Numbered from the stretch's first letter, positions 1-11,682 are shown. The stretch is 64,000 nt of DNA from Davidsoniella eucalypti (GCA_004009845.1 RMBW01000077.1:62001-126000); one strand, 5' to 3'. The notes: a model not told the origin generated them from the letters alone. Made by a program: numbers and translations.

Positions 1-322
1 TCTGGGTCGAACCACATCTTGAGCCGGTGTACCAAGCTGTTCGCGAATATCTCGAGCTTGATCAGCGGCTTAACGTCCTCACAGACCGTTTAGATGTCAT
101 TGCAGATCTCCTTGCTGTCTTAAAGGAACAGTTGTCTCATGGCCACGGCGAAATGCTGGAGTGGATTGGTGAGTCAAAAATAATAAAAAAAGACAATCTG
201 AAACTAAGAGATTAGTTCCCGAATAATACTAACATTACATACCAGTCATTATTCTAGTTGCTATGGAAGTCGTTGTAGCTACTATCAACATCATCGTTGA
301 TTTGTACGTCTCTCCGGAATAA
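1..322 (+). CDS. RMND1/DUF155 family protein, C-terminal end (partial)
   Basis: This is the 3' end of a gene that starts before the window. Exon 1 is read in frame from base 3 to 168, an intron runs 169-257 (GTGAGT...TTCTAG), and the last exon is 258-322 with stop TAA 320-322. The peptide contains REYLELDQRLNVLTDRLD and then EQLSHGHGEMLEWI, the conserved C-terminal block of DUF155 proteins (human RMND1, yeast Rmd1/Rmd8, fission yeast Sif2). Splicing adds VAMEVVVATINIIVDLY, the single hydrophobic segment with which this family usually ends, and that supports the intron call. Family members are membrane-anchored; some are mitochondrial and support mitochondrial translation, others are vacuolar or nuclear-membrane associated. 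Which subfamily this is cannot be told from the C-terminus alone. The gene is tail-to-tail with the next one. Confidence 0.85.
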
Positions 323-766
323 ACGAAAAAAAGGTACTCATTACCTGGTATCATACCACTTAACAGCCTATCCGTAACCTATACTTTACACAAGGCATTC
401 CTTATCATTTACGCATAATACATACCCATACACCTTTTATATCACTTAAATACATGTGTTGAATTGTGAAACGATATCTCTATACCGATACTTGGTAGTA
501 TTATGGGTGATTACGTTGTGCTGTATCGTAATAAAATAAGTCCAACTACCTGATATCCATTACATATACTTCAAATGATAACAAAACAATAAAAATAAAC
601 CCGCATGTATATGTATAGTAACTCTGTGGCGACCGGATCACGAGGGACATTATTGTGTACGACCTGGTCCGAAAGGGAAAGAACAACTCGATCTAGCAAG
701 TCGCCAAGCTAGTAAATCAAAGCCGTAGTCAAGTCAACCATGATGATAATGATGTGAACTCGGGTT
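323..766. other. Intergenic, convergent 3' ends
   Basis: This AT-rich spacer lies between two converging genes. I see no coding potential, RNA gene or repeat in it. It presumably holds the two 3' UTRs. Confidence 0.6.
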
Positions 767-1787
767 TTAATCATCCTTTGGCGATGCCGGGCCAGTCTCT
801 GGACCATCTGCCATTTCAATGTCTTCATCATCGTCATCGATATCATCCGCGTCAACATCAGATGCTTTAGCTTCGCTCTTCGTCTCGATTTCGGCATCAT
901 CATCTACCACTTCAGCCTTGACTTCGTCTTCTTTCTTGTTCTCGTCTTCTGTTTCCGCAACAACACTAGCTTCTTTGCTCTTACCATTAGCGTCTGCTTC
1001 CGATGTATGTTCGTTGGTTTGCTTGGATTTTTTGGCAGCGTCTGATACAATCTCTTCATATCTTTCTTGGTATTCTTCGCGCAGTTCATCTGATAAATTT
1101 TCCCAGCTACGAGTAAGTTCCTCGTCGATATTAAAGTCTGGTGTGTCTTTATTCTCTGAAAGCAGCACACTTCGAATAGACGAGCAATATACTTCGTACG
1201 AGTTTGCCGGTAGCTTGTCCGCTTTCGAGGATCCCTGGCTAGTAGTATCCTTGGAAGAGTTGGCGGCTCCGTTGGCCTTAGTCTCGTTGGTAGGCGATTC
1301 TGGTGCGCCTCCATTGATGCCATCTTCAGCGAGAGAAGGTTTGCGATGACCACGCTTCAAACGAAGGGGTTTATCTTTAGGCTATTGTGGTGGAAGTCTG
1401 CGTTAGATATGAAGTTTGTATAGAAAGCAAACATACTGTCTATGTCAACACAGAATATATAGAGGCGTATGGACGTACTGTTGGTGGAGGACTCGGGCTG
1501 CCATCGGAGTCTTCGACGGTTGTGCTGGTTCTTCTCGCGATCTGCTCCAGTAGAAAAGCGCGCTCAAGGCGGACCTTTTCGACTTGACGCGCAAGACGCG
1601 CAAGACGTAGACGGCCGGAATCATTGATCTCCTCGATCTCGTTCGTCCGGTGGCGTAAGAAACGGCATTTGCGATGGTATGCTTCCTCGACGGAGGGCGG
1701 TAGAGGCTGTGGGATAAGGCCGTTTCCTGTTCCAGTGGACTCTGTTAGAGCAGCTCCCATCGACGCCTTTTTGCTTCGCGGCGCCAT
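767..1787 (-). CDS. NHP10: NHP10-like HMG-box protein (INO80 complex subunit type)
   Basis: There are two exons on the minus strand, 1787-1479 and 1381-767, with intron 1382-1478 (GTACGT...AATAG), giving about 307 residues. Splicing joins GSPSPPPT to PKDKPLRLKRGHRKP, the continuous block expected in fungal orthologues; the unspliced frame runs into a stop at once. The N-terminus (residues about 30-90, EEAYHRKCRFLRHRTNEIEE... RLERAFLLEQ) is a predicted coiled coil typical of fungal Nhp10-type proteins. A divergent HMG box follows at about 160-230 (NSYEVYCSSIR...W...YQERYEEI). The tail is strongly acidic with several DDD/EDE runs. Nhp10 proteins bind DNA or nucleosomes as part of the INO80 chromatin remodeller; the INO80 assignment rests on family knowledge, not on anything local. 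Upstream lies a 1.5-kb non-coding region with a CACGTG at 1946-1951. Confidence 0.82.
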
Positions 1788-2846
1788 TGTTCGTAAATGT
1801 GCAGATGTGGCTGTTAGACGAATATAGTTGTGTAGATTTGGACGCGCAATGAGAGAAAATAACCCTCTCGATGCCTGTGTTGCAATGCGCTAACACTGTG
1901 AAATGGCGTTGGATGACGATTGTAGACGCTGTTAAAATCAGACCGCACGTGTCATCTGGCGCATCACCGTCTACGGGAAGCGAAGGCGTGGCAAGGAAGG
2001 TAGAGCAGTGAGGTAATAGTGTTGAGATGAGTATTTTGAGATGGATGGAATACAGCGCGTTGTCAAGACAAATAAATAATGCGGGATCGGGAAATTGGAA
2101 GTGATGAGAATGGATAGGAAATCGCCCTCAATTGGGATTGGGATATTCGATGGTTTATTCTTTAATTTTTGCTTTTTTAAACCCTTCGCCTGTTTGAGAA
2201 AGAAGAAAGAAATGGCCTAGAGCTAAAGTGGATTATTTCGTTCCCATAGGCATGCTTGCCAGCGATTGAGCTGTAAACAAAGCTCGGAGCTGTATTTGCA
2301 GTTGTAGTTGTATAGCGCAATCACATCACTATTGTGCAGACATTACATTACACTACTTGTTCTTGGTCCATCTCTTCTCTTATTGAGACTTGATCCGCAT
2401 CGCAAACCACTCGGCGCAATGCTTACTAGTCGCAATATCATATGTGTGTATAGGGTTGTATGTTGGGCATCCCATTTCTTGCACGTACCTGCTTTTCCAC
2501 CCATTTTGAGACGATACCTCAGTATACCGTGGTGTCAATTCTAGAAACGAGACAGACGTAAGACGTGCATATGTAGCTGTTGAAATCACTCTAGATAGAA
2601 CTACAATTCTGGACTTGTCGAAGATATGTAAGGGAACAAGAATTGAGTTACTAGTCAAAGCGGTTGGGGAATGATCATGCCAGTAAAAGCTAAGATATTG
2701 AAGTATGCCGGGGCTGAGCATTTCGTGGTTGGTTTTTGTTTTCTACTGCATTCTCATAACTACGCCATGATACTACCTACATAGTCAGGTATACAGATAA
2801 TCTCTAATGTAACGTCTCAAAGCGTTTGAAATTATACATACTTACA

Positions 2847-2930
2847 AGTTCAGGGCTGTGTATCTTAGTACCGAGGTGCTACGCTATTACAGCTCCATTC
2901 CACCTTAATAAAAATGAAATTAAAAAATCA
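2847..2930 (+). repeat. Dispersed repeat, copy A
   Basis: This stretch of about 84 bases begins AGTTCAGGGCTGTGTATCTT and ends with an A-rich tail (AAAAATGAAATTAAAAAA). It matches, with scattered differences, a second copy at about 27983-28076. The shared blocks, in order, are AGTTCAGGGCTGTG, ATCTTAG, GAGGTGCTAC, AGCTCC, CCTT and the A-rich end. Both copies are intergenic. I saw no terminal inverted repeats. It could be a relic of a short non-autonomous element. Confidence 0.6.
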
Positions 2931-2987
2931 ACCCTTATACAGCTGCGTACACCAGTGCCAAATTCAAGGGCAGTTTGTAAATATATG

Positions 2988-2995
2988 TCACGTGA
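2988..2995. promoter_or_regulatory. TCACGTGA palindrome (bHLH/Cbf1-type site)
   Basis: This perfect 8-base palindrome lies about 315 bases upstream of the oxidoreductase start. CACGTG cores are bound by fungal bHLH proteins such as Cbf1. Use at this position is inferred. Confidence 0.35.
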
Positions 2996-3310
2996 TATCC
3001 TCAATCGTATAACCCTTCCCTTGGACCCTAATATCAAAACCCGACACTTAGAATCATCACTACACAAATATAGCAATGGCTACAAGATGTCGATAATGGC
3101 AAATAGTAACACCTATTACAAGCTAATTAGTAATTAAGATAAAAAATTAAGACTATCATCTTCGGATAGAGTGGAGTGAAATAAGTATTGAATCAATAGA
3201 CCAGCAAAACTTGCCTAAGAACTAATACCTCATAATCAAATTTAAATACCTCGTCTTTACGCACATATCATTCTTTACAAATTGTACTCATAAATATCAC
3301 AGAAGAAGTC

Positions 3311-4830
3311 ATGTCATACAAACAGCATGGAAAGCAGTATGATTTAGTATTGCTAGGCGCTACTGGTGAGTTTCCCATACTAACATTCATTAAAGAAGAT
3401 GACAAATCACTCGTTTTTTGTGTGGTAGTACTTTTGCCGACATATCAAAAAATAAAACGTCAGCTTACACGAGTTATTTTATAGGTTATACTGGCCGTTT
3501 GACATGCGAATATATCACCAAGGAATTCCCCAACACTTTGCAGTGGGCAGTGGCTGGGCGCTCTCTGGAGAAAGTCCAGAAATTGGTCGACGATCTAGTC
3601 AAGATAGATGGCTCAAGACCTCCGCCAGGTACGAAAGTCGGGTCGGGTGATAAGAATTCGAAGATCGTCTAACACTGATGCGACATTGTAGCTATCGAGA
3701 TATGTGATGGAACCAACGACGGGCTTGATTCTCTGGTTAACAAGACTTTTGTCCTCGTGACATACGTCGGCCCCTATCATCAACATGGCGAGCCAGCTTT
3801 CCGCGCATGCGCCACTTCCGGAACCCATTATATCGATGTATGCGGAGAATCCGTGCACTCCTTCGCGATGACAGAGCGCTATGGCTCCGCGGCCGCCAAG
3901 TCCGGCGCCATCATGATACCGCAATGCGGCATCGAAAGTGCGCCTAGCGATATCAGCGCCTATTTGCTCGTCTGCGAACTTCAACGCTCCCTCGGTGCTT
4001 CTGCTGGTCCTACAACGATCGCTCTTAAAGTCAGCGGAACACCGTCGGGCGGTACTCTGGCTACTGTTTTTTCATTGCTTGACTCGTACTCGATATCGGA
4101 CATGCGCCGGTCTATGGCTCCTTTCGCATGGTCTCCCGTGAAGCGGTTTATCCAAACCAAGACCGAAGGCTTTGGCTTGGGTAAGCTATTGACTGCTTTA
4201 ACCGGCGTTAGACAGGTTCCCGGCCTTGGACTGCTGACTACTTCACTTGCGGCTCGTACTGATGGTGCTCTTGTGGAGCGTTCATGGGGCTTATACGAAA
4301 GCGTACCGACACTACGAACTTCGATGAGATATGGTGATAATTTTGAATTTAATGAATATCTTCACGCCAAGAGCGTGATTAACGGCATTCAAGTCAACCT
4401 ATTCACCATTATCGTTCGGATCATTATGATTACTCCATTTTTACGTTCCTTTGTTCGCAAGAGAGTTTCCAAGCCTGGCGATGGACCCAGCCGCGAAGAG
4501 GCAAACAAGGAATTCATTGAATATAATGGAGTCGCTGTCCCATCTCCGAATACATACGACAAACAGGCCTATTCAGAGGTGTACTACTCGGGATCGATGT
4601 ATTACTGTAAGTTGTCTTTATTCGCTTTGAATACTATATTATAGCAAACACTGACATTTTGATTCTCATTAGTAACTGGAATATTGGCCCTTGAGGCTGT
4701 GAGAGTCTTGCTTGAAGTAGACACCAAGCTCGAGGGTGGTGTATACACTCCTGCTTGTCTAGGCAACGCCTATGTTACACGTCTAGGAGAGCATGGCTTC
4801 CAAGTTAAGACTAAGATGATAGATTTGTGA
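3311..4830 (+). CDS. Saccharopine dehydrogenase-like oxidoreductase (trans-acting enoyl reductase type)
   Basis: There are four exons: 3311-3365, 3485-3628, 3692-4606 and 4673-4830, giving about 423 residues. The first splice restores the Rossmann NAD(P)-binding start YDLVLLGATG|YTGRLTCEYI, and the second joins RPPP to AIEICDG. The middle carries the family's TYVGPYHQHGEPAFRACATSGTHYIDVCGE stretch, shown here in parts (GPYHQHGEP, THYIDVCGE), followed by IPQCGIESAPSD. The C-terminal exon (TGILALEAVRVLLEVDTK...GFQVKTKMIDL) completes the fold. Relatives are annotated as saccharopine dehydrogenase-like or trans-acting enoyl reductases, and are generally membrane- or lipid-droplet-associated; the true lysine-pathway enzyme Lys9 differs. 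A hydrophobic stretch near LFTIIVRIIMITPFL may be a membrane contact. The substrate is unknown. Two large shadow frames on the opposite strand are not genes. Confidence 0.88.
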
Positions 4831-5113
4831 GGCTATATTGTATAAGATGAAGATATTTTGATTGCAATAGGATGTTGATTATAAGTCTAATAGATATATG
4901 CATTAAGAAGTGTAAATTAAGCCCACGACAAGGATCTTTTTCTTGGAAAGGTGTACAAATTTCAGGTTTATCTTGCTTATGTGCATGATGGGTGCGGCCC
5001 ATGTGATTTACTTGTTTAAGATTCCCGGGAGAGGGAGAATAGTAGTCATGTAGGCCCCAATGAAAACCCGAGTTTATTACACCGTATTATCAGCCATGGC
5101 AAGCCATGATCAT

Positions 5114-6910
5114 CTAATCTTCATCCCAGTTCTAGGGACAAGTGTTATGTTAGTTAATCTATATTCAACATTGATCTGGTGTAAAATGGTTGACTTACCG
5201 GGTTGGGAGCTGGCGGTTTGGGACCTCCAGCTTGCTTAGCTACAATGATTTGGTCGACTGAGAGGATCGTCCGGGCAGCTTCGGTAGCCAGCTTGATAGC
5301 CCAGTGCTTTGTGATCAATAGATCGAGAATTCCCTCTTCTTGGGTGTTCAAGGTACCGGTCTTGTCGTTGTTCTCGATATCGACACCAGTATCCCAATCT
5401 TCAGATTCGTAATGGGCGGCGTACAGTGTGCTAAGAGTCTCGGTAGCATCCAAGCCGGCACTCTCCGCTAGAGCGCGGGGAACAACCTCGAAAGCCTCAC
5501 CGTACTTCTTGATGGCATACTGAGGTAGGTTGGAAGTCTTGTCACCAAACGCTTGTATCCGCTCAACCAGCTGGATCTCTGTCGCACCGGCACCGGGGAC
5601 TAAGCGAGCATCACGGGTGATAGCCTTGATGACATTGACACCGTCATCAACAGCGCGCTCAACATCATCAAGATGGTTCTGGGTAGCACCTCGCAAAACA
5701 ATAGTGGCTGTGCGGGTAGCTTCATTTTCTTGGCGGAAGACGGTGACTCTGTCGCCACCAATCTCCATAGTTTCAACGATATCGATATTTCCCATCTCAT
5801 CAGGCATAGGAGCACCGAAACGTGCTAGAGGAGACGCACCGGCAACACGGCAGATTCTCCGGAGCTCGAACTTGCTGAGAACCTTGATGAGAAGAATGCC
5901 ATACCGGTTAAGGTAGTGTAGGGCAAGTTCACCAACAGTGGATCCGGCAATCACTACACGCACACCAGAATCGTGGAGCTCCTTGACAGCAGCCTCCAGC
6001 TGGGTCTCCTCGCCCTTAGTGAAGTCAAGCATTTCCTGGGCGTTCTTAAGGAGCACAGTGCCTTTGGTCTCAGTCTGGCTGGTATCGATAGCGCAGGTAT
6101 AAACGGCAACCTTGGCTTTGCTGGCTTTCTTGACGGAACCGCTAGGCTCCTTGGGGAACACCATGCCCTTGACGACACGGCTCTGTTCTAAGCTGCTTCC
6201 CATAATCTTGACTACTCTGATGTTGTCGACATTGAAGTGTGCAGGGTTCTTGGGAAGGATTGAGAGAACAGCTTCCGCAACCAAGTTACCGAGAAATTCT
6301 TCGTTACCGTTTTGCTTGCTAGCGATGACGGTGCGGACAGCTTTGCTGAGCTGCTCTTGCGAATGAAGATCCGTGACACTGTCGGTAGAAAGCTTTTCTA
6401 GCGTCTCAAGAGCAAAGTTCTGAGCCATCTCATAGCCGGCAACAATGTCAGCTGTCTTCAAGCCCATGCGGAGAAGATCTTCGGCTTTTTTGAGAAGCTC
6501 GCCGGCCAGAATCATAACTAGGTTGGTGCCGTCACCCATCTCAGCCTCTTGTTGTTGGGAAGCCATGACGAGGAGCTTAGCACAAGGGTGAACAACATCG
6601 AGTTCCCGCAAGATAGTAGCAGCATCGGATGTCAAGATCATCTTCTGGAGGTGGTTGATGACGATCTTGTTACGGCCATAGGGGCCGAGGGATGTTTGAA
6701 GAGTCGACGAAATCGAACGGCAGGCCTCGATGTTCCGTAGGACGGCGCCATCTTCGTTGTCGTAGCTAATTGAGCATACGGTAGTTAGTATATGTACTTC
6801 TCTTCGGTGTAATGGTGTAGTTCTAGCAATGAGTAGCGGGGTAGTTCTCACTTGTTGTAGCCCTGCTTAAATAGGCCCGCATTGGGGGCATTGGGGATGT
6901 TGAGCGACAT
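5114..6910 (-). CDS. CCT8: T-complex protein 1 subunit theta (CCT8)
   Basis: This is one of eight subunits of the cytosolic chaperonin TRiC/CCT, which folds actin, tubulin and many WD40 proteins using ATP. The exons on the minus strand are 6910-6852, 6765-5199 and 5131-5114, giving about 547 residues, a full-length CCT subunit. Exon 1 supplies MSLNIPNAPNAGLFKQGYN, and splicing continues into NYDNEDGAVLRNIEACRSI. Visible hallmarks are SLGPYGRNKIVINH, the ATP-binding GDGTNLVMILAGELL and LVPGAGATEIQL near the third quarter. The unspliced 3' end would give an off-family tail (VSQPFYTRSMLNID). Removing intron 5132-5198 instead yields APNP|NWDED, the usual fungal CCT8 ending, encoded by an 18-nt last exon. 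The gene shares a 498-base divergent promoter with RPL43. Confidence 0.96.
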
Positions 6911-7408
6911 TCTAGGTATCTTATTGTGATTTAAGATCTCTCAGAAATTCAACAGATAACAAAAGTCTCGTCGTGTCGTAGTCTTGGTTTAACAAGAGCT
7001 CTCTGCCTTGCGAAAGGCTATCATATGCCACGGTTATGTCAACTAGAAATTCTCCCCTGTTGACTATGGAGGGGAACTAACCAATAAGCGCGTAGTTCAA
7101 AAGCCCCGCCATCAGCTTCTCGAAACCCCTGGCAGAGGCATGTAGTTGAACCAAAGATTTACCGTGGTGTTTGGCCGGTTTCCACTTTATACGGTGTACT
7201 ATAGACAAAAACGAGTTTGCTAACTACAGCTCAGAACCCCACATATGAGACCCAGTCACGTGAGCGTCCGCCCTGGGATTGTGCGCACAACACCAAAATT
7301 CCTGTGGGTTTTTGGACTAATGGATATTTTCACTGTCGCAAAGAAACTCCTCTCCCGCATCTCAAGACAACCACCCCCTCAGTCTCACCATCCAAATCAC
7401 ATATCACA
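6911..7408. promoter_or_regulatory. Divergent promoter CCT8 / RPL43
   Basis: This 498-base region lies between the two start codons. It holds a TCACGTGA palindrome at 7256-7263, about 150 bases before the RPL43 ATG, and a pyrimidine-rich leader just before that start (7335-7400), as is common for strongly expressed fungal ribosomal genes. Both neighbours are growth-linked, so co-regulation is plausible but inferred. Confidence 0.5.
7256..7263. promoter_or_regulatory. TCACGTGA palindrome upstream of RPL43
   Basis: This perfect palindrome has a CACGTG core. In several filamentous fungi ribosomal-protein promoters carry Cbf1-type CACGTG sites, which makes this the best-supported regulatory site in the window. 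It is still inferred from sequence only. Confidence 0.45.
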
Positions 7409-8203
7409 ATGGCTAAGCGCACGAAGAAGGTCGGCGTTACCGGCAAGGTATGTTATTACAATCTTCTGCAATCCAATTTCTTGATCTTCGGATCCACGAA
7501 ACTACTATGCATTTTGAGCGGTAGCTAACTATTTTGAACAGTACGGTACTAGGTAAGAATTAACCAACCATACAATCCTGCGATCTCTACATATCTTGGA
7601 AATCCGAACTACGCACTAGTCGACATCATAAAAACTTATGGCTTTCGAAATTGTCCTCCCGCAACCGACTACACTGAAAGCATACCGACGAAATCTAAGT
7701 AAACTTTGAGAGTTTCGATATTGCAACCCATTTACCTTTGCACGATGCAAACACCAAATACGATAGCATGCGACCATCCCTGATATTGTAGAGATCTTGT
7801 CTACTACACGAACGAATACTAACCCTCTGGGCAGATACGGTTCCTCGCTCCGTAAGGTCGCCAAGAAGGCCGAGATCTCTCAGCATGCCCGCTACACCTG
7901 CTCTTTCTGCGGAAAGGACAACGTGAAGCGTCACTCTGTCGGTATCTGGAACTGCAAGTCTTGCAATAAGACCTTGGCTGGTGGTGCCTACACTCTGGCG
8001 TACGTTTTATTCCTACCATATATCCACTCCCACAAGTTGAGAATATTGCACTGTTGATTCAATATGCTCAGCAATACACGCCCGAAGAACTTTTGTTCGA
8101 ATTGGCTTCTAAAAAAGTATACTAACTAACTTATAATAGTACCCCCGCTGCCACCACCATGCGCTCGACTCTCCGTCGTCTGCGTGAGATCGCTGAGGTG
8201 TAA
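7409..8203 (+). CDS. RPL43: 60S ribosomal protein L43 (eL43)
   Basis: This is a component of the large cytosolic ribosomal subunit. There are four exons: 7409-7447, 7542-7552, 7835-7999 and 8140-8203, giving 92 residues, the normal family length. The spliced protein begins MAKRTKKVGVTGKYGTRYGS and carries the zinc ribbon CSFCGKDNVKRHSVGIWNC followed by KSC (C-x2-C-x14-C-x2-C). It ends TMRSTLRRLREIAEV. Exon 2 is a micro-exon of only 11 bases (TACGGTACTAG), and without it the frame is lost. Introns are 94, 282 and 140 nt; the last has a clear ACTAAC branch point before TAATAG. I looked in intron 2 for a box C/D snoRNA and found no box C. Confidence 0.97.
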
Positions 8204-9285
8204 ATGGAACATATAGACATATAAAAAAAATCAAAATGTTTCTGTTAATTAGGTTTCGGGTAAAATTATGGACATGATACAAACGACGACGACCTCGTCG
8301 GTCATCCGGGCATAACGTGATGGGTAGACTTAGGTCAAAATTTCATTGGGACTCAACATATTTATCAGAAAGTGCCAAATATTTGTTCATGGAGTTTTTA
8401 TTTTTATTTTCTTCCAATGTCGTAATTCATTTATAATATCATGGATACCTTTGGAAACGTTTTATCACCAGTCCATCCATAATTCAACATACAACTAGCT
8501 AGCTACACGTACTGTTATTGATCGCCTCTCTTCATTGGTTAAATAATGGGCGGGGGCGTATCGGATTTGGCTACGAATTGGGAGGCAACAATGCTGAATT
8601 GCCCGTTGATGACATGTGTGACGTATTAGTTCGAAGAGAAGTTAATGTGCTCTTTTTTGAAAAGTATACAAGTATACAAGATACATGTACTAGATTGAAA
8701 TTACTTGTACACTATGTACATATGACCAGCCCTTGTAAGCAGCTGTCAGCACAAAGGTAGTTAACCCTAGATAAGCATCCGACAGCTGGCAATAAGTGCC
8801 TCCACGCGCTAGGGATAGTTATCCCATTTAGATCAAGTACTTATTACTATTTATTACTGAGCTAAGTACCTTTCAGCAGCCGCAATAGCTGCTTACAGTT
8901 GGTTACTGAACTAGCTAAATGCTGCCTAAGTTTAAGGACTTTTCCTGTATTTATTTGTGCCTATTAGAACTCTACTGTGCTAAAGTTATGTACTTATAGC
9001 GCGCGATTTGCTGCTACAAGCTCCCGAGTTCTTTCAATAATCCTTTCTCACCCATAAAGCAACGACTCGGACCAATTCTCTCCTATCAACATCTTTGGCA
9101 TACCACTACATAATACTATTTACCTTTTCTTCCATGTCACATAGCTTTATTAGCTTGGTATTCTAATCTTCTAATCACTGCCACTTGGGGAGCCACCCTC
9201 AATTCCATTTTTTACTTTTATTTTACCACCAGCGTCGCGATTGTTTATCCTTTGTCACTGGCGCAAACATTGAGTATCGGTCGCC
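8204..9285. other. Intergenic, RPL43 3' side and RING/PHD promoter
   Basis: I see no coding potential here. The region contains one TACATGTA palindrome (8682-8689) and a pyrimidine-rich stretch (about 9100-9250) just upstream of the next start, as expected for a fungal promoter and leader. Confidence 0.55.
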
Positions 9286-11682
9286 ATGTCTAGTGAGGGC
9301 GAAAACCAGTGCCCTATTTGTTTGGAGGCTGTAGCAGGGTGTGAGCTGCCAGACGCCTCCTCGCTTTCCGAGGACAAAACATCGGTGCTGGACTTTGAAA
9401 ATGTGGATGACCCGGCGTTATTTGCTGCTGTCGCTGCCGCCATTAATGTGAACAGCGACGGCATCTCCCCAGGGCCAGGCTTAGATGGGCCAGAGGTGGT
9501 GGACGGCACGGGACCCGCAGGGCTTCAAGATACAGATACAGATACGCGTGCACCGCAGACGGCTGCTGTTTCTACAGCAGGCTTGCCTGATAGCCAGATG
9601 TCCATGTACAAGATTATGTTTTCACTCGAGAACAGCGGCAGCCTCATGGCATCGCTCGACTCCTGCGACCATCTATTCCACCATGCGTGTATCAAGATCT
9701 GGACGAACCGGGCAAACTCATGCCCCATGTGCCGTGAGGATTTCACTAAAATTCATATCTTTGTGAAAGGTAAAGCACCCACTGTCATTCCCGGCGCATG
9801 CATGTGTAGCCGAAATATGTAAAACAACACAGAACCCAACCCACTAACATTTATGCATCTAGGGTCTCACGTATTGACTTACCGCGTCGAGGCCAAGAAG
9901 CAGGCTGGCGACCACATGCAATCGGACCACGATCTTGCTTTGCAGCTAGATGACGAGAACGGCCACTCGCGCCAACAGCCTCAAGTGTGTCTGGCTTGCC
10001 AAAGAGGCGAGGATCACCAGCATGGGAACCTCCTGACCTGCGATGGCTGCGACAGTCGCTATCATCCTGTGTGCCTCGGCCTCTCCGGTGTTCCAGATGG
10101 CGAGTGGTTCTGCATGGAGTGTATGCATCTTGCAGACCAGCACAATCTACACCCTACCATAGGGCCTGTCAGTAGACGCCGCCCTGCCCCTCGACAGCGG
10201 GCTATGCAGCCCCGGCTCGCCCAGGACTCACGCAGTATCATCCGCGAGGACCAAAACGAAGAAGATGACGGTGATAGCACCAGACCAAGAGGTGCCCGCG
10301 GACAAGGCAGAAGGGGCCTTTCTTTGCGGCAACGTCTTCGTCTCGCCGTGGAGGTTCGCCGCACTCGTGAGCACTATCAGAGCTTTCACGAGGAGCATCG
10401 GGCTGTGCCATCTGCCGGCGCGAGACCACCACAGTATCGCTTAGCGCCAATTGTGCCCATCTCAACAGCGCTGTCGGCTGCTGATGTGGAGGCAGCAGCT
10501 GCTTGGGATGTCCTCGAACAGGCTCGCCAAGCCATGCCGATAACGAGAACCACGTCGAACGCACCACCACCACCAAATCAAACACTCAAAAGTTCGAATA
10601 CCCGAAGCTCTCAAAGATCGGGCCCCACGAACACGTCTCGGTCGACGGATAGCCAAAACAACTCTCGTCGAAAGCGCAACGTGCCTCCCGACGAAAACGA
10701 TGGGGCCAGTTCGTCAAATTCTGCCTCTAGCAGTAGCCGCAAACTCAAACGGCCCTGTACGCGTCCCCAAAAGGCAGCAGGTGCTGAAATAGTGGAACAG
10801 TCGTCATCATCTACAGCATCATCTAGTGTACAAACGCCTTCCGCAACCTCGCCAGCGCCTGAACGCCCATCAGTGTTCTCAAGCCTACTGAGAAATATCG
10901 AGACATCCACGGACAAGTCTTGTGAGAGTGCCTCCGTGTTCATACGTGGGGAACGCTCCGAGGCGACGTCTCCCATGGGCTCACCGCAACCTAGTAGTAG
11001 GCCCGGATCCCGCGGTCGGGGTTCTCCGTTGCCAATTCTTGAGGCAAGATCAAGCTCGCCTGGCCTGACTTCACGAATTGAGCCCGATTATACCTCGTAC
11101 GCCGAACTGTTTATTGACTCCCGGCGTCCAAAGGCGACAACCACCGAGAAGGAGCCATTGCGTTCCCGGCCTCGTCGCGATCATAGTCCTGACAGTGTAA
11201 CTTCGGCTTCATCGGTGCCTGTGTCTTTAATCTGTAAACGCACCAGAACCCCGGCTTGGCTCGCGACATCCGACGACGAGGAATCTGCATTGCCTCCGAC
11301 TCCGACTAACAGCCGCCGTTCTGCTACGGGGAAAAACCCCAAGGTAACGTCTATGCGCTCGAGATCGCTGGAACGGAGGCTGAGTGATGCCGGCTCTGCA
11401 TCTCTTCACGATGCAACGAGACGGTATCCTTCCAAATCAACGCCTGACCAAGATCCGTATGCTACGGCGGTACAGGCATCATTGCGTACTTATATGGTGG
11501 GGTCTAGCTCTATCACTTCGGGTCAATTTGGCCGTATCAATGCTGTAGCGCTGCGGCTGGTGCGATCGGAGATGGCACAGATAGCCGACACCGAAGCTAA
11601 TTTTCTGAAGAAATTGAACAGTGTTGCACAGAAGGTGGTCTCTACAGAGGTGAAAGCCATTCTCTCAACACATGATTCGTAA
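9286..11682 (+). CDS. RING + PHD finger protein (Asr1/PHRF1-like, putative E3 ligase)
   Basis: There are two exons, 9286-9769 and 9863-11682, giving about 767 residues; the splice reads IFVK|GSHVLTYRVE. The RING ligands start at CPICLEAV (residue about 9) and resume after roughly 110 residues at CDHLFHHACIKIW...CPMC, so loop 1 is very long. A PHD finger follows at about 202-246 (CLACQRGEDHQHGNLLTCDG, then CDSRYHPVCLGL and WFCMEC). The rest is Ser/Arg-rich and probably disordered, ending in a conserved-looking helix (about 700-760, FGRINAVALRLVRSEMAQIA). RING/PHD/C-terminal domain order matches proteins such as yeast Asr1 and animal PHRF1, which contact the Pol II CTD and, for Asr1, ubiquitylate Pol II subunits. 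That role is inferred from architecture. The codon after the first exon is a stop within the intron frame, supporting the splice. Confidence 0.82.

Larger units (their letters stand above)
1788..3310. other. Intergenic, divergent promoters of NHP10-like and oxidoreductase genes
   Basis: There is no recognisable gene here. A 113-codon ATG frame on the minus strand (2721-2380) has no recognisable motif and I treat it as chance. The region contains CACGTG at 1946-1951, TCACGTGA at 2988-2995, and one copy of a dispersed repeat at about 2847-2930. Confidence 0.55.

Noticed and set aside
819..1349. Ser-rich 176-codon frame on the + strand
   Set aside because: It is the antisense shadow of the acidic NHP10-like exon; no ATG-supported gene or motif.
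2380..2721. 113-codon minus-strand ATG frame
   Set aside because: There is no motif, composition is like the surrounding non-coding DNA, and its position is in a divergent promoter.
7553..7834. Possible intronic snoRNA in the 282-nt RPL43 intron
   Set aside because: CTGA-like boxes exist, but there is no box C (RTGATGA) and no terminal pairing.
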